DNA of 64,000 nt from the NCBI GenBank assembly GCA_045047085.1, contig JASFYT010000036.1:1-64000 (forward strand), given 5' to 3'. The notes below the pieces were generated by a model. The model saw only the letters and a list, made by a program, of their open reading frames with translations, was not told the origin of the DNA and made no database searches. Origin of the DNA: GCA-2401155 sp045047085 (GTDB lineage Bacteria > Pseudomonadota > Alphaproteobacteria > Rhizobiales > Rhizobiaceae). Positions 8,632 through 17,083 of the stretch are shown piece by piece. The position numbers were made by a program, and so were the translations under genes. Positions within the stretch are counted from its first letter, which is position 1; each line of letters begins with the position of its first letter.

Positions 8632-10899
8632 CTAATACGGAATTCCGTGTGAGTCTGCAAAGTCCACCAATAATTCCACAATTGTGTAATCATTTGACGG
8701 TTTGGACAGCGCTTCCAGCAATAACGGTTCCAGTTTTGATTTATTCAAGTTCAATATCATTGCTTTAACCGGCCCAAGCGAGGCCGGAGACATGGATATT
8801 GCACGATAGCCCAGCGCCACCAACGCCATTGCTGCAAGCGGCTGGCCTGCAATTTCCCCGCAAAGGGAAAATTCTGTCTTATGCTCATCGGCTTTCAATG
8901 CAATCTGGTGTAAAGCTCGCAGAAACGGGCGACTAAGCGGGCTGAACCGTTTGGAAATCTTTGCATTGCCCCGATCGCTCGCCATGAGAAATTGAAACAA
9001 ATCATTGGAACCAACAGACACAAAATCAACTTCGGCCATCAATTCATCCAATTGCCAAAGCAGCGAGGGCACTTCAACCATCGCACCAAGTTGCAAATCC
9101 GTTGGCATTTCGTGACCAAACTGCGTCAACAATTCAACCTCGTGATTGATGATTTCCTTGGCCCGAACAATTTCGCGAACCTCCGTCACCATCGGCAGCA
9201 TAATTTTTAATGATCCGCCGCCCGCAGCTTTGAGCAGCGCTTTGACCTGCGTGCGTATCAGCCCCGGACGATCAAGGGAAAGCCGGATAGCACGCCAGCC
9301 AAGCGCTGGGTTTTCTTCATGAATAGAACGAAGATAGGGCAATACCTTATCGCCCCCTACATCAAGCGTGCGGAAGGTAACAGGCTTGCCATTGGCCGCC
9401 GCAATCACATCACGATAAAGTTCTTCCTGCTCGCCAGGGCGCGGAAAAGATGCTGCAACCATGAACTGCAATTCCGTACGAAACAGACCAATTCCAGTCG
9501 CATTTACTGCGTCTAGCTGAGGCAAATCCATCAGCAAACCTGCATTGATCAACAAATCAATCGCCACCCCGTCCTTGGTTAGCGAGGGTTCGTTTTTCAT
9601 ATCTTCGTATAACGCCTGTTGACGCGCCAAAAGTTCAACCTTCTCCGCATAGGAGACTTCAATTTCTTCAGGCGGACGAATATGAACGGCCCCGCTTTCC
9701 CCATCCACAATGATGGTATCATTGCTCTCGGAAATAGAGATCACATCTGATAATTGCCCAACCACCGGAATACCGAGCGCCTTCGCAACGATCACCACAT
9801 GCGATGTAGCTGCGGCTTCTTCCAACACAAGACCACGAAGGTTTTTGCCAGCATAATCAAGCAATTCGGCAGCACCCATAGTGCGGGCGACAATCACGAA
9901 ATCACCGCTAATGTTCTCATCCAGCGGCCCGTGCGGACGCCCCATCAATTCCCGCAACAAGCGATGGGCAAGATCATCCAGATCATGCAAATGTTCGCGC
10001 AAATAGGGGTCGGACTGGCGCATCATGCGGGCGCGGTTATCGCTCTGAACTTTTTCAACAGCAGCTTCTGCTGTGAGGCCGTTGGATATCGCCTCTTCCA
10101 TCCGGCGGATCCAGCCACGATCATTGGCAAACATCCGGTAGGCTTCCAACACCTCGCGATGTTCGCCGTCCTTGGTAACTTCACCGCGTTGCAACAGCCC
10201 ATCGATCGATATGCGTAATTTACCAAGAGCTGCACCAAGGCGTTCAATTTCACCCTGCGCATCTTCATTAAAAAGATCCTTCACCACTACACGCGGTTCA
10301 TGCAAAACGATTTTGCCAAAGCCAATACCATCCGCAAGCGGAGCACCGGTCATGGTCACCGGACGGCTCAAATCCAGCCCACTACCCTGCCTGCCAAGCC
10401 CTGCCAATTGGCCAGCGGCTATCAGCTCGGCAATAACCATCGCCGTTGTTTCAAGCGCCTCGATTTCCACCTCGCCAAAAGTGCGCCCCTCCTTGTTCTG
10501 AACAACCAGAACCCCAAGAGCCCGACCAGCACGCAATATCGGTACGCCCATAAAAGAATTGAAAACCTCTTCACCCGTTTCCGGCAAATAGGCAAAAGCC
10601 GGGTGTTTCTGCGCATCTTCCAGATTGAGCGAACGTGCGTTCGCCGCAATAGTGCCCACGAGACCCTGCCCAACCCGCAAGGAAACCTCGTGCACCGCAT
10701 CAGGATTCAAGCCCACACTGGCATAGAGTTCAAGATTATCATCAGCGCGCAGCACATAAACCGAGCACACATCGGCCACCATATTGGCGGCAATATGCGT
10801 TACAATTTTATCCAACTGCTCCTGGGCTTCCAGCGCCTCTGCCATCACCTCACGGAGACGTTTCAAAAGAACGCGCGGGCCTAACACCGGACGGTTCAT
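8632..10899 (-). CDS. ptsP: Phosphoenolpyruvate-protein phosphotransferase PtsP (EI-Ntr)
   Basis: First enzyme of the nitrogen phosphotransferase chain: takes phosphate from PEP and passes it to NPr and then EIIA-Ntr, a regulatory rather than sugar-importing relay. 755 residues. A GAF domain (about 20-160; VSLRVGQGLVGTIAANARSLN) precedes the EI N domain, the swivelling phosphohistidine domain (GLVLEEAAATSHVVIVAK, His near 367) and the PEP-binding TIM barrel (FRTELQFM, TFRTLDVGGDK, VSVGSNDLFQFLMA, SLCGEIAG). I chose ATG at 10899 because GAGGAGGGG lies five bases upstream; a longer in-frame start at 10926 lacks this. It follows lysC by 75 bases on the same strand. Confidence 0.95.
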   Translation of the reverse strand: MNRPVLGPRVLLKRLREVMAEALEAQEQLDKIVTHIAANMVADVCSVYVLRADDNLELYASVGLNPDAVHEVSLRVGQGLVGTIAANARSLNLEDAQKHPAFAYLPETGEEVFNSFMGVPILRAGRALGVLVVQNKEGRTFGEVEIEALETTAMVIAELIAAGQLAGLGRQGSGLDLSRPVTMTGAPLADGIGFGKIVLHEPRVVVKDLFNEDAQGEIERLGAALGKLRISIDGLLQRGEVTKDGEHREVLEAYRMFANDRGWIRRMEEAISNGLTAEAAVEKVQSDNRARMMRQSDPYLREHLHDLDDLAHRLLRELMGRPHGPLDENISGDFVIVARTMGAAELLDYAGKNLRGLVLEEAAATSHVVIVAKALGIPVVGQLSDVISISESNDTIIVDGESGAVHIRPPEEIEVSYAEKVELLARQQALYEDMKNEPSLTKDGVAIDLLINAGLLMDLPQLDAVNATGIGLFRTELQFMVAASFPRPGEQEELYRDVIAAANGKPVTFRTLDVGGDKVLPYLRSIHEENPALGWRAIRLSLDRPGLIRTQVKALLKAAGGGSLKIMLPMVTEVREIVRAKEIINHEVELLTQFGHEMPTDLQLGAMVEVPSLLWQLDELMAEVDFVSVGSNDLFQFLMASDRGNAKISKRFSPLSRPFLRALHQIALKADEHKTEFSLCGEIAGQPLAAMALVALGYRAISMSPASLGPVKAMILNLNKSKLEPLLLEALSKPSNDYTIVELLVDFADSHGIPY

Positions 10900-10974
10900 G
10901 ATTTCCCCTCCTCGGGAATCGATCAATAGATATCAACCCATTTTAGCAGGTATCAAATATAAATTGCAGGAATA

Positions 10975-12228
10975 TTATTCCTCGTTCAGATCATATACCG
11001 AATGCAGCGTTCTAACTGCCAGTTCTACGTAATCTGTATCAATCAACACAGAAAACTTAATTTCCGAAGTGGTAATCGCGCGAATGTTGATACCCTTTTG
11101 AGCTAAAGCTTCAAACGCTGTAGAGGCAACACCGGCATGACTGCGCATCCCCATGCCGATAACAGAAATTTTGCCCAAACCACTATCATTTTGAATAGCC
11201 TCATAGCCAATTTCAGACTTGTGCTCTTCAAGCACCGCCACGGCCCGTGCCAAATCGGATTCAGGAATTGTGAATGTCATATCTGTCTTCGAGCCATCTT
11301 CCGACACGCTTTGTACGATCATATCCACATTCACATGGGCTGCCGCTAGAGGCGAGAAAATAGTTGCTGATACGCCCGGTTTATCCGGCACTCTTCTAAG
11401 TGAGATTTGCGCCTCGTCACGAGTATAGGCAATTCCGGTTACAACCTGTTTTTCCACGATTTCATCCTCATCACAAATTAGCGTTCCAACGGGCATACCG
11501 TTGGCATTCATCCCGTGTTCCATCGGGTCTTCAAAGCTGGAGCGCACAAACAAACGCACCCCATGCACCATGGCAAGTTCGACGGAACGTACCTGCAAAA
11601 CTTTTGCTCCCAAGGACGCCATTTCCAGCATTTCCTCAAAAGAAATTTTATCTAACCGCGCAGCCTTGGGTTCAATGCGTGGATCAGTGGTATAAACCCC
11701 GTCCACATCCGTATAGATATCACAGCGATCCGCTTTAATTGCGGCAGCGATCGCCACCGCACTGGTGTCGGAACCACCCCGCCCAAGGGTTGCAATCCGG
11801 TTATCCGGGCTAATTCCCTGAAACCCTGCAATCACCGCAACCTGTCCTGCTCCAATACGCTCAATCAACAAGCTACCATCAATGCTTTCAATACGGGCAG
11901 CACCGTGGGCAATATCGGTTTTGACCGGTATCTGCCATCCCTGCCATGAGCGCGCATCAACGCCAATATTTTGAAGGGTGATCGCCAGCAATCCGGCACT
12001 CACCTGCTCGCCTGAGGCAACAATTGCATCATATTCCCGCGCATCATGCATGGGTGAGGCTTCACGGGTCCAAGCCACCAGCTCATTGGTTTTTCCAGCC
12101 ATTGCGGAGACCACAACAGCCACCTCATTGCCCGCATCAACTTCACGTTTCACATGATGCGCCACGTTGCGAATCCGTTCCAGATCAGCAACCGAAGTAC
12201 CACCAAATTTCATTACCAGCCGAGCCAT
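10975..12228 (-). CDS. lysC: Aspartate kinase
   Basis: Phosphorylates aspartate, the first step to lysine, threonine, methionine and diaminopimelate. 417 residues from ATG at 12228. The N-terminal kinase begins VMKFGGTSVADLERI (KFGGTS nucleotide-binding motif), with GFQGISPDNRIATLGRGGSDTSAVA and CDIYTDVDGVYTTDPR. Two C-terminal ACT domains (VTGIAYTRDEAQISLRRVPD and KISVIGMGMRSHAGVASTAF) form the allosteric site for lysine or threonine. Upstream in-frame codons to 12351 are unlikely to be translated, because they lack family similarity and lie in the promoter region shared with the divergent ubiG. Confidence 0.96.
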   Translation of the reverse strand: MARLVMKFGGTSVADLERIRNVAHHVKREVDAGNEVAVVVSAMAGKTNELVAWTREASPMHDAREYDAIVASGEQVSAGLLAITLQNIGVDARSWQGWQIPVKTDIAHGAARIESIDGSLLIERIGAGQVAVIAGFQGISPDNRIATLGRGGSDTSAVAIAAAIKADRCDIYTDVDGVYTTDPRIEPKAARLDKISFEEMLEMASLGAKVLQVRSVELAMVHGVRLFVRSSFEDPMEHGMNANGMPVGTLICDEDEIVEKQVVTGIAYTRDEAQISLRRVPDKPGVSATIFSPLAAAHVNVDMIVQSVSEDGSKTDMTFTIPESDLARAVAVLEEHKSEIGYEAIQNDSGLGKISVIGMGMRSHAGVASTAFEALAQKGINIRAITTSEIKFSVLIDTDYVELAVRTLHSVYDLNEE

Positions 12229-12395
12229 GGCTAATCTTCCCCAAACACAGCACACAATAAAAATCGCCCCGGTTGCCCGCAGCGACTGCCTGTTATCTAA
12301 ACAAGTTCCAACCTTCCTGCAAGATGAATAGGGAATCAGTAGCATTTGCAAGGCTTTCCCCCTAAATAGAAGGCAAGCATCTTCAGGAGAATATC

Positions 12396-13136
12396 ATGCC
12401 CACAAAAACCACCATAAATCAGAGCGAAGTCGATAAATTTTCGGCCATGGCAGCTGAATGGTGGGACCCTTCGGGTAAATTCCGGCCGCTACACAAGTTC
12501 AATCCAGTACGCCTGACCTATATCAAGGAGAAGGTTTGCGAACATTTTTCACGTGAATCAATTAAGCGACATCCGTTCAAAGGCTTGCGTTTTCTTGATA
12601 TTGGCTGCGGTGGCGGCTTGCTTTCCGAACCTATGAACCGGTTGGGGGCGAAAATGCTCGGCGCCGATGCTTCCGAGGTAAACATTGAGATCGCTAAAAT
12701 CCATGCTGAACAAAGTGAACTTGATATCGACTACCGCGCAACCACAGCCGAAGCGTTGCAGGAACAGGGCGAAAAATTTGACGTCGTTTTAAACATGGAA
12801 GTAGTGGAACACGTATCCGACGTGCCGCTATTCATGACCGCTTGCGCCCAAATGGTAAAACCCGGCGGGTTGATGTTCGTTGCCACCATCAACCGCACCC
12901 AAAAGGCCAACGCATTGGCCATCTTCATGGCAGAGAATGTCCTGCGCTGGCTCCCCAAAGGCACCCATCAATATGAAAATCTGGTAAAACCCGAAGAGCT
13001 GGCAGCCCCAATAAATGCCGAAGGCATGGAAATCATCGACCAGACCGGCGTCTTTTATAATCCATTACTGGACAAATGGAACATGTCCCGCGACATGGAT
13101 GTGAACTATATGATTTTGGCAAAACGAACAAAGTAG
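12396..13136 (+). CDS. ubiG: Ubiquinone biosynthesis O-methyltransferase UbiG
   Basis: Catalyses the two O-methylations of ubiquinone synthesis (2-polyprenyl-6-hydroxyphenol and 3-demethylubiquinol) with S-adenosylmethionine at the inner membrane. 246 residues, normal length. The diagnostic N-terminus EVDKFSAMAAEWWDPSGKFRPLHKFNPVRL is present, followed by SAM motif I FLDIGCGGGLLSEP, GADASEVNIEIAK, and DVVLNMEVVEHVSD. The ATG has AGGAGA six bases upstream. It is divergent from lysC and converges on DUF1178; the gap holds a cluster of small hairpins. Confidence 0.96.
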   Translation: MPTKTTINQSEVDKFSAMAAEWWDPSGKFRPLHKFNPVRLTYIKEKVCEHFSRESIKRHPFKGLRFLDIGCGGGLLSEPMNRLGAKMLGADASEVNIEIAKIHAEQSELDIDYRATTAEALQEQGEKFDVVLNMEVVEHVSDVPLFMTACAQMVKPGGLMFVATINRTQKANALAIFMAENVLRWLPKGTHQYENLVKPEELAAPINAEGMEIIDQTGVFYNPLLDKWNMSRDMDVNYMILAKRTK

Positions 13137-13162
13137 AGGTTTTTCTTAGCTAAAAATGAGAA

Positions 13163-13250
13163 GGCAGCGAAGAGCTGCCCGGCGCTAGCTGCGCCGCCCA
13201 TGCGGAGGCCCGAGCGTCATGTCGAAGACATGCTACCAAGAATAGCTTGG
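13163..13250. repeat. Multi-hairpin cluster between convergent ubiG and DUF1178
   Basis: Four perfect short stem-loops: GGCAGC-GAAGA-GCTGCC (13163-13179), GGCGC-TAGCT-GCGCC (13181-13195), CATGTC-GAA-GACATG (13218-13232) and CCAAG-AATAG-CTTGG (13236-13250). The first recurs at 23441-23457 with the same GAAGA loop and a compensated base pair, also between convergent genes. It may terminate transcription in both directions or be a repetitive element; no long U-tract follows. Confidence 0.55.
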
Positions 13251-13272
13251 ATACACCGAGAGCAGAGAATAA

Positions 13273-13704
13273 CTAGTTTTGCTCTTCCGGCAAAACGGGA
13301 ATAGGCAAAACATCAATTCCTTCATCAATCAGCTCTTTGGCATCTTCAATGCTGGCGCTACCGTAAATCCCGCGCGCTTCCGCTTCGCCATAATGAATTT
13401 TACGGGCTTCCTCGGTGAAGTTCTGGCCGACATTCTCGCCATTTTTAACTACCTCATCACGCAATTGCTTGACCCTTGCGACCAGCTCTTTTTGCGCATT
13501 CTGGATATTGACCATTTGGGTCATCTCGGCCTTCTTACGCGCTGTAGTGACCGAGGGACGCATTAGAGCTTTTTCGACCTTAGCAGAGCCGCATGAAGGG
13601 CAACTCAGCAAATTACGCTTTTGTTGTTTGTCATATTCATCATTACTGCCAAACCAGATTTCAAATTCATGTTCGGCGTCACAAACCAGATTGAATTTTA
13701 TCAT
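13273..13704 (-). CDS. DUF1178 family protein
   Basis: A 143-residue protein of unknown function, widespread in alpha- and betaproteobacteria. The N-terminus IKFNLVCDAEHEFEIWFGSNDEYDKQ with the following CPSCGSAKVEKALM motif looks like a small metal-binding ribbon. The C-terminal half is helical with the family block EEARKIHYGEAEARGIYG and ends in IDVLPIPVLP. The ATG overlaps the stop of the upstream nitrilase gene by four bases (ATGA), so the two are translationally coupled in a comF-grxC-nitrilase-DUF1178 operon. Confidence 0.9.
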   Translation of the reverse strand: MIKFNLVCDAEHEFEIWFGSNDEYDKQQKRNLLSCPSCGSAKVEKALMRPSVTTARKKAEMTQMVNIQNAQKELVARVKQLRDEVVKNGENVGQNFTEEARKIHYGEAEARGIYGSASIEDAKELIDEGIDVLPIPVLPEEQN

Positions 13705-14522
13705 GAAAATTCCCTCTCATTAGCAAGACCCGGAATACGTTGGCGGGCTTTGGCAACTTCGCTTAAATCCAGTTCCGCAACAACAATACCGGGCATATTA
13801 TGGTCCAGTTCGCCGATTATCTCACCCCATGGGTTAATAATCAACGAATGCCCATAGGTCTCGCGGCCATCTTCATGCATGCCACCTTGAGCTGCAACAA
13901 CCATAAATGCACCATTTTCAATTGCCCTCGACCGCAACAAAACATGCCAATGGGCTTCGCCCGTTTGACGGGTAAACGCTGCCGGACAGGTTAGAATTTC
14001 GGCTCCCTGCCTGGCCTGAGCACGAAACAGATGCGGAAAGCGCACATCATAACAAATCGCCATTCCCAGCGGAATTTCATCAATCTGGCTAACCACGCAT
14101 TTTTCACCCGGATGAAAAACCTTCGATTCGCGCCAGCTTTCACCGTTAGCCAAATCCACATCAAACATATGGATTTTATCATAACTTGCCACACGCTCAC
14201 CTGTAGGCGAAAATAGGCCAGCCCTGTTAGCAGCCTTACCATCACCGCGATCAATTGCCGTCGAGCCAATATGTACCCAGATACCTAATTCCTTGGCCAA
14301 TTGACTGGCTTTGGCAAACACCGGATCATCTTTATCGGCAAAAATCGAAGCAAACAGCGCCTTGGTATCACGCTGCAAAATACCGCTCATCTCAGGTGTT
14401 TGCACATAAGTAACCCCTTGAGCCGCTGCTTCGCGAATGAAACCTTCCATAGCCACGATATTGCTTTCAATATCGGTACCGGAACACATCTGCACACAAG
14501 CAACTTTTAGGGTGGCGCTCAC
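13701..14522 (-). CDS. Carbon-nitrogen hydrolase (nitrilase superfamily, Nit2-like)
   Basis: Hydrolyses a C-N bond. Relatives of this branch are omega-amidases that repair deaminated glutathione or release ammonia from 2-ketoglutaramate. The Glu-Lys-Cys triad is visible: TPEMSGIL (Glu), SYDKIHMFDVD (Lys) and GMAICYDVRFPHLFR (Cys). 273 residues. The start is GTG at 14522, three bases after the grxC stop. Its position next to glutaredoxin 3 fits a redox or glutathione-related role, but that is inference from context. Confidence 0.88.
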   Translation of the reverse strand: MSATLKVACVQMCSGTDIESNIVAMEGFIREAAAQGVTYVQTPEMSGILQRDTKALFASIFADKDDPVFAKASQLAKELGIWVHIGSTAIDRGDGKAANRAGLFSPTGERVASYDKIHMFDVDLANGESWRESKVFHPGEKCVVSQIDEIPLGMAICYDVRFPHLFRAQARQGAEILTCPAAFTRQTGEAHWHVLLRSRAIENGAFMVVAAQGGMHEDGRETYGHSLIINPWGEIIGELDHNMPGIVVAELDLSEVAKARQRIPGLANEREFS

Positions 14523-14525
14523 CGC

Positions 14526-14783
14526 TTAGGCCTCAAGCAAGTCTGACAACTTGCCGGAAGTTTCCAATTCAAAGAGATCATCACACCCACCCACATGGGC
14601 ATCATCGATAAAAATTTGCGGGAAAGTATTGCCACCGTTGGATTTGCTGACCATCTCCTTGCGAAGGCCGCTATCAAAAGTGGCATCCAACTCCCGAAAT
14701 GCCGCATTTCTTCTGCGTAACAAATCTTTCGCAGCGGTACAAAAGCCACAAAACTGTCTGGTATATATGATCACTTCAGCCAT
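14526..14783 (-). CDS. grxC: Glutaredoxin 3
   Basis: Small thiol-disulfide oxidoreductase that uses glutathione to reduce protein disulfides in the cytoplasm. 85 residues from MAEVIIYTRQFCGFC. The active site is CGFC (most GrxC have CPYC or CGYC). The cis-proline block NTFPQIFIDDAHVGGCDDLFEL is complete and carries the GSH-binding residues. An in-frame start at 14798 adds only five residues. It follows comF by 44 bases and precedes the nitrilase by 3 bases. Confidence 0.93.
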   Translation of the reverse strand: MAEVIIYTRQFCGFCTAAKDLLRRRNAAFRELDATFDSGLRKEMVSKSNGGNTFPQIFIDDAHVGGCDDLFELETSGKLSDLLEA

Positions 14784-14827
14784 TCGGTATTCTTTCACAG
14801 GATTCGTTTGTTAACCTCATATAGGCC

Positions 14828-15631
14828 CTATAAGTCCTTCGTTTCAACCTTAGCAAGAACAAGAACATTCACACTCGAGGCACCGGCTCGCATCAAAGCC
14901 CGCGTTGCAGCCCTCGATGTTGCACCCGTTGTGTAAACATCATCCACCAGCAGAACCCTTGCTCCCCTGATTTTCAACTGCCCAGCAGAGGACACTCTGA
15001 ATGCACCAGAAACATTACGCTCCCGCCCTTTTTCGCTCAAGCCCACCTGCTGTTTAGTAGCCCTTGCCCGCACCAACAGTTCGGGTTCATAGCACTCGCG
15101 CGCATTGGTCTGCTTGGCGATTTGGCGGGCGATTTCTGCCGATTGATTAAAACGACGCGAAAACAGCCTGCCCCGATGCAACGGTACAGGCACAATCAAA
15201 GGTTGATCTTCCAGCAAGTCTTTTCCGGCCAAAATCATCCAGCGGGCGAACCATCTGGCATATTCCGGACGATCCGAATATTTAAACCGGCTCACCAATT
15301 GCCTAGGCAAATCATCATATAAAACAGCAGCGCGCAAACGTTCAAACGGAGGCGGACGGGCAATCGCTTCAGCGCTCAGCATACCCATACCCAGATCAAC
15401 AGAAAACGGTGTTCCCATAACCGGACATCGCGGTTCGGAGATAAAATTGATCTGTTGCCAGCATTTGGCGCAACAACCACCCTGTTTCTCAACAGCTGCA
15501 TCGCATATAATGCAGGTGCCAGGCACTAATAATTCGCTCGCCCGGTTCAACCCGCGAGCAAACGGCGACAGCATTCTTGCAAACCAGCCGGACCAGTTGA
15601 TATTCATCGCACGCATATTATAAGCACTCAT
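14828..15631 (-). CDS. ComF family phosphoribosyltransferase-like protein
   Basis: Homologue of ComF/GntX; in naturally competent bacteria ComF assists single-stranded DNA uptake, while elsewhere its role is unclear. 267 residues. An N-terminal zinc ribbon (GTCIICDAAVEKQGGCCAKCW, four-cysteine pattern) is followed by a type I PRTase fold: LIVPVPLHRGRLFSRRFNQSAEIAR and the PRPP-binding loop VLLVDDVYTTGATSRAA. The start at 15631 is likely; ATG codons at 15616 and 15607 are alternatives. It is divergent from the NDUFAF5-like gene and heads the comF-grxC-nitrilase-DUF1178 operon. Confidence 0.88.
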   Translation of the reverse strand: MSAYNMRAMNINWSGWFARMLSPFARGLNRASELLVPGTCIICDAAVEKQGGCCAKCWQQINFISEPRCPVMGTPFSVDLGMGMLSAEAIARPPPFERLRAAVLYDDLPRQLVSRFKYSDRPEYARWFARWMILAGKDLLEDQPLIVPVPLHRGRLFSRRFNQSAEIARQIAKQTNARECYEPELLVRARATKQQVGLSEKGRERNVSGAFRVSSAGQLKIRGARVLLVDDVYTTGATSRAATRALMRAGASSVNVLVLAKVETKDL

Positions 15632-15672
15632 GCAGCAACCATATCAAACCCTACGGGAAGAAACGAGTCTCG

Positions 15673-16500
15673 ATGTCCCTGCCACCAATCCTTTTTGATT
15701 ACATCAGAAAATCAGCTGTAGACACACGTGCTCGCAATATCAGTGCCAAAGACGCTGACTTTCTGATCAATCGGGCGATGGACGACTTGCAGGATAGATT
15801 ACAGGCAACCAATCGTGAATTCCCTCACGCGCTTGATCTGTTCAGCCCGTCGGCTGATATCACTTGCACAATTCAAAATACGGGGAAAATCGGTTCAATC
15901 TCGACTCTGGCCCCCGATTCAGGTCGCGATAGTCTTGGGTTGGAGCCTCAATCCTTTGAACTGATTATCTCGGTATTCGGCATCCACTGGCTCAATGACC
16001 TCCCCGGCGCACTGGTACAAATTAAGGGGGCATTGCGCCCGGACGGCTTGTTTCTCGGTGTCCTTCCGGGCGACGGCACATTGAAGGAATTGCGCGATTG
16101 CCTGCTTATCGCCGAAACCCAAATCACTGGCGGTGCTAGCATGCGCATCGATCCGTTTGTTGAAATTCGTCAGGCCGGAAACTTACTGCAACGGGCAGGC
16201 TTTACTCTGCCGGTGGTAGATCTGGATGAATTTGTTGTACGCTACAGCGATATATTCGCACTGATCCGCGATCTGCGTGCCATGGGTGCAACCAGCACTT
16301 TGGTTGAAAATCGCAAAGCTGCTCCGAAAAATCTGTTTTCTCTGGCAAATGAAATTTACAAAGAAAAATATGCCGACGATGACGGTAAAATTCGCGCCAG
16401 CTTTAAATTCATCCATCTATCAGGATGGGCGGAGCACGAAAGTCAGCAAAAGCCGCTGAGACGCGGTTCAGCTAAAAACAAATTGTCGGATTTTCTATAA
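15673..16500 (+). CDS. NDUFAF5-like methyltransferase-fold protein
   Basis: 275 residues. The C-terminal two thirds matches the family of mitochondrial complex I assembly factor NDUFAF5: FGIHWLNDLPGALVQIKGAL, PDGLFLGVLPGDGTLKELRDCL, INPF-type block MRIDPFVEIRQAGNLLQRAGF, and the ending LSGWAEHESQQKPLRRGSAK. By homology it may modify or help assemble NADH dehydrogenase. The usual SAM-binding glycine motif is not recognisable: where D-x-G-x-G is expected the sequence reads ALDLFSPSADITC. NDUFAF5 itself is a hydroxylase, so loss of methyltransferase chemistry is plausible. It converges on the Flp pilin gene. Confidence 0.8.
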   Translation: MSLPPILFDYIRKSAVDTRARNISAKDADFLINRAMDDLQDRLQATNREFPHALDLFSPSADITCTIQNTGKIGSISTLAPDSGRDSLGLEPQSFELIISVFGIHWLNDLPGALVQIKGALRPDGLFLGVLPGDGTLKELRDCLLIAETQITGGASMRIDPFVEIRQAGNLLQRAGFTLPVVDLDEFVVRYSDIFALIRDLRAMGATSTLVENRKAAPKNLFSLANEIYKEKYADDDGKIRASFKFIHLSGWAEHESQQKPLRRGSAKNKLSDFL

Positions 16501-16519
16501 CCACCGATTTATGGGTTAT

Positions 16520-16678
16520 TTAAAACTCAGCCGCAACATCATTGAAGCTTGTGCCCAAATTGTTGCCGACAGCTGTTGCGCCACCGATAATGGCTACGCT
16601 GATCAAAGTCGCAATCAATGCATATTCGATGGCTGTTGCACCACCTTCAGATTTAAGAAATTTTGTTATTAGGGACAT
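16520..16678 (-). CDS. Flp family type IVb pilin
   Basis: A 52-residue ORF: a short basic leader ending KFLKSEGG, then ATAIEYALIATLISVAIIGG. This is the class IVb Flp prepilin pattern, in which TadV-type peptidase cuts after Gly and the mature protein carries Glu at +5 followed by Tyr and a hydrophobic assembly helix. AGGA lies six bases before the ATG. Flp pilins form the Tad adhesion pilus; no other tad/cpa gene is present in this window, so the export machine must lie elsewhere. A pilin-like gene precedes it by 44 bases on the same strand. Confidence 0.88.
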   Translation of the reverse strand: MSLITKFLKSEGGATAIEYALIATLISVAIIGGATAVGNNLGTSFNDVAAEF

Positions 16679-16722
16679 GATTTATCCTGCGCTTTCAGTC
16701 TATCAAGACGGGTTGGTGTTAC

Positions 16723-16998
16723 TCAGCAATTGCCACGCGTACCATCAGCACAAATCTGCACCGTGGTTGGAGACAAAACGCTTCGTTGTAGTGTGTAACG
16801 TTTGATATTCTTGACCGATCCGGTCACAGTCCCGTCAATCCCATACCCCTGATTTGCCGCATACTGTGCAGAATAGTCCTCCAGAAAAGAGGCAGCCACA
16901 ATAGACCCCGCCATCATGACAGCTCCGAACAACATTACAGAGCGCAATAAAACGCTGCCTTCTTTATTTTCAAAAAACTGGACAAAGAATTCCGACAT
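16723..16998 (-). CDS. Small pilin-like single-helix membrane protein
   Basis: 91 residues from ATG at 16998 (GGAG about eight bases upstream). The N-terminus FFVQFFENKEGS followed by the hydrophobic stretch VLLRSVMLFGAVMMAGSIVAASF has the layout of an Flp prepilin (basic/acidic leader, Gly, long helix). However, Arg stands where the conserved Glu would be, and no Tyr follows. The rest is soluble, with VTGSVKNIKRYTLQR and two cysteines at the end (ICADGTRGNC). It lies just upstream of the true Flp pilin, so it may be a minor pilin or pilus-associated protein. The function is inferred only from position and layout. Confidence 0.6.
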   Translation of the reverse strand: MSEFFVQFFENKEGSVLLRSVMLFGAVMMAGSIVAASFLEDYSAQYAANQGYGIDGTVTGSVKNIKRYTLQRSVLSPTTVQICADGTRGNC

Positions 16999-17083
16999 TA
17001 AATTGCTCCATTTGAGGCATTCATGAAAAGAGCTCTTTCTTTCCAATCAAACCGGCATAATCAACATCCAATTTATCGAAAAT

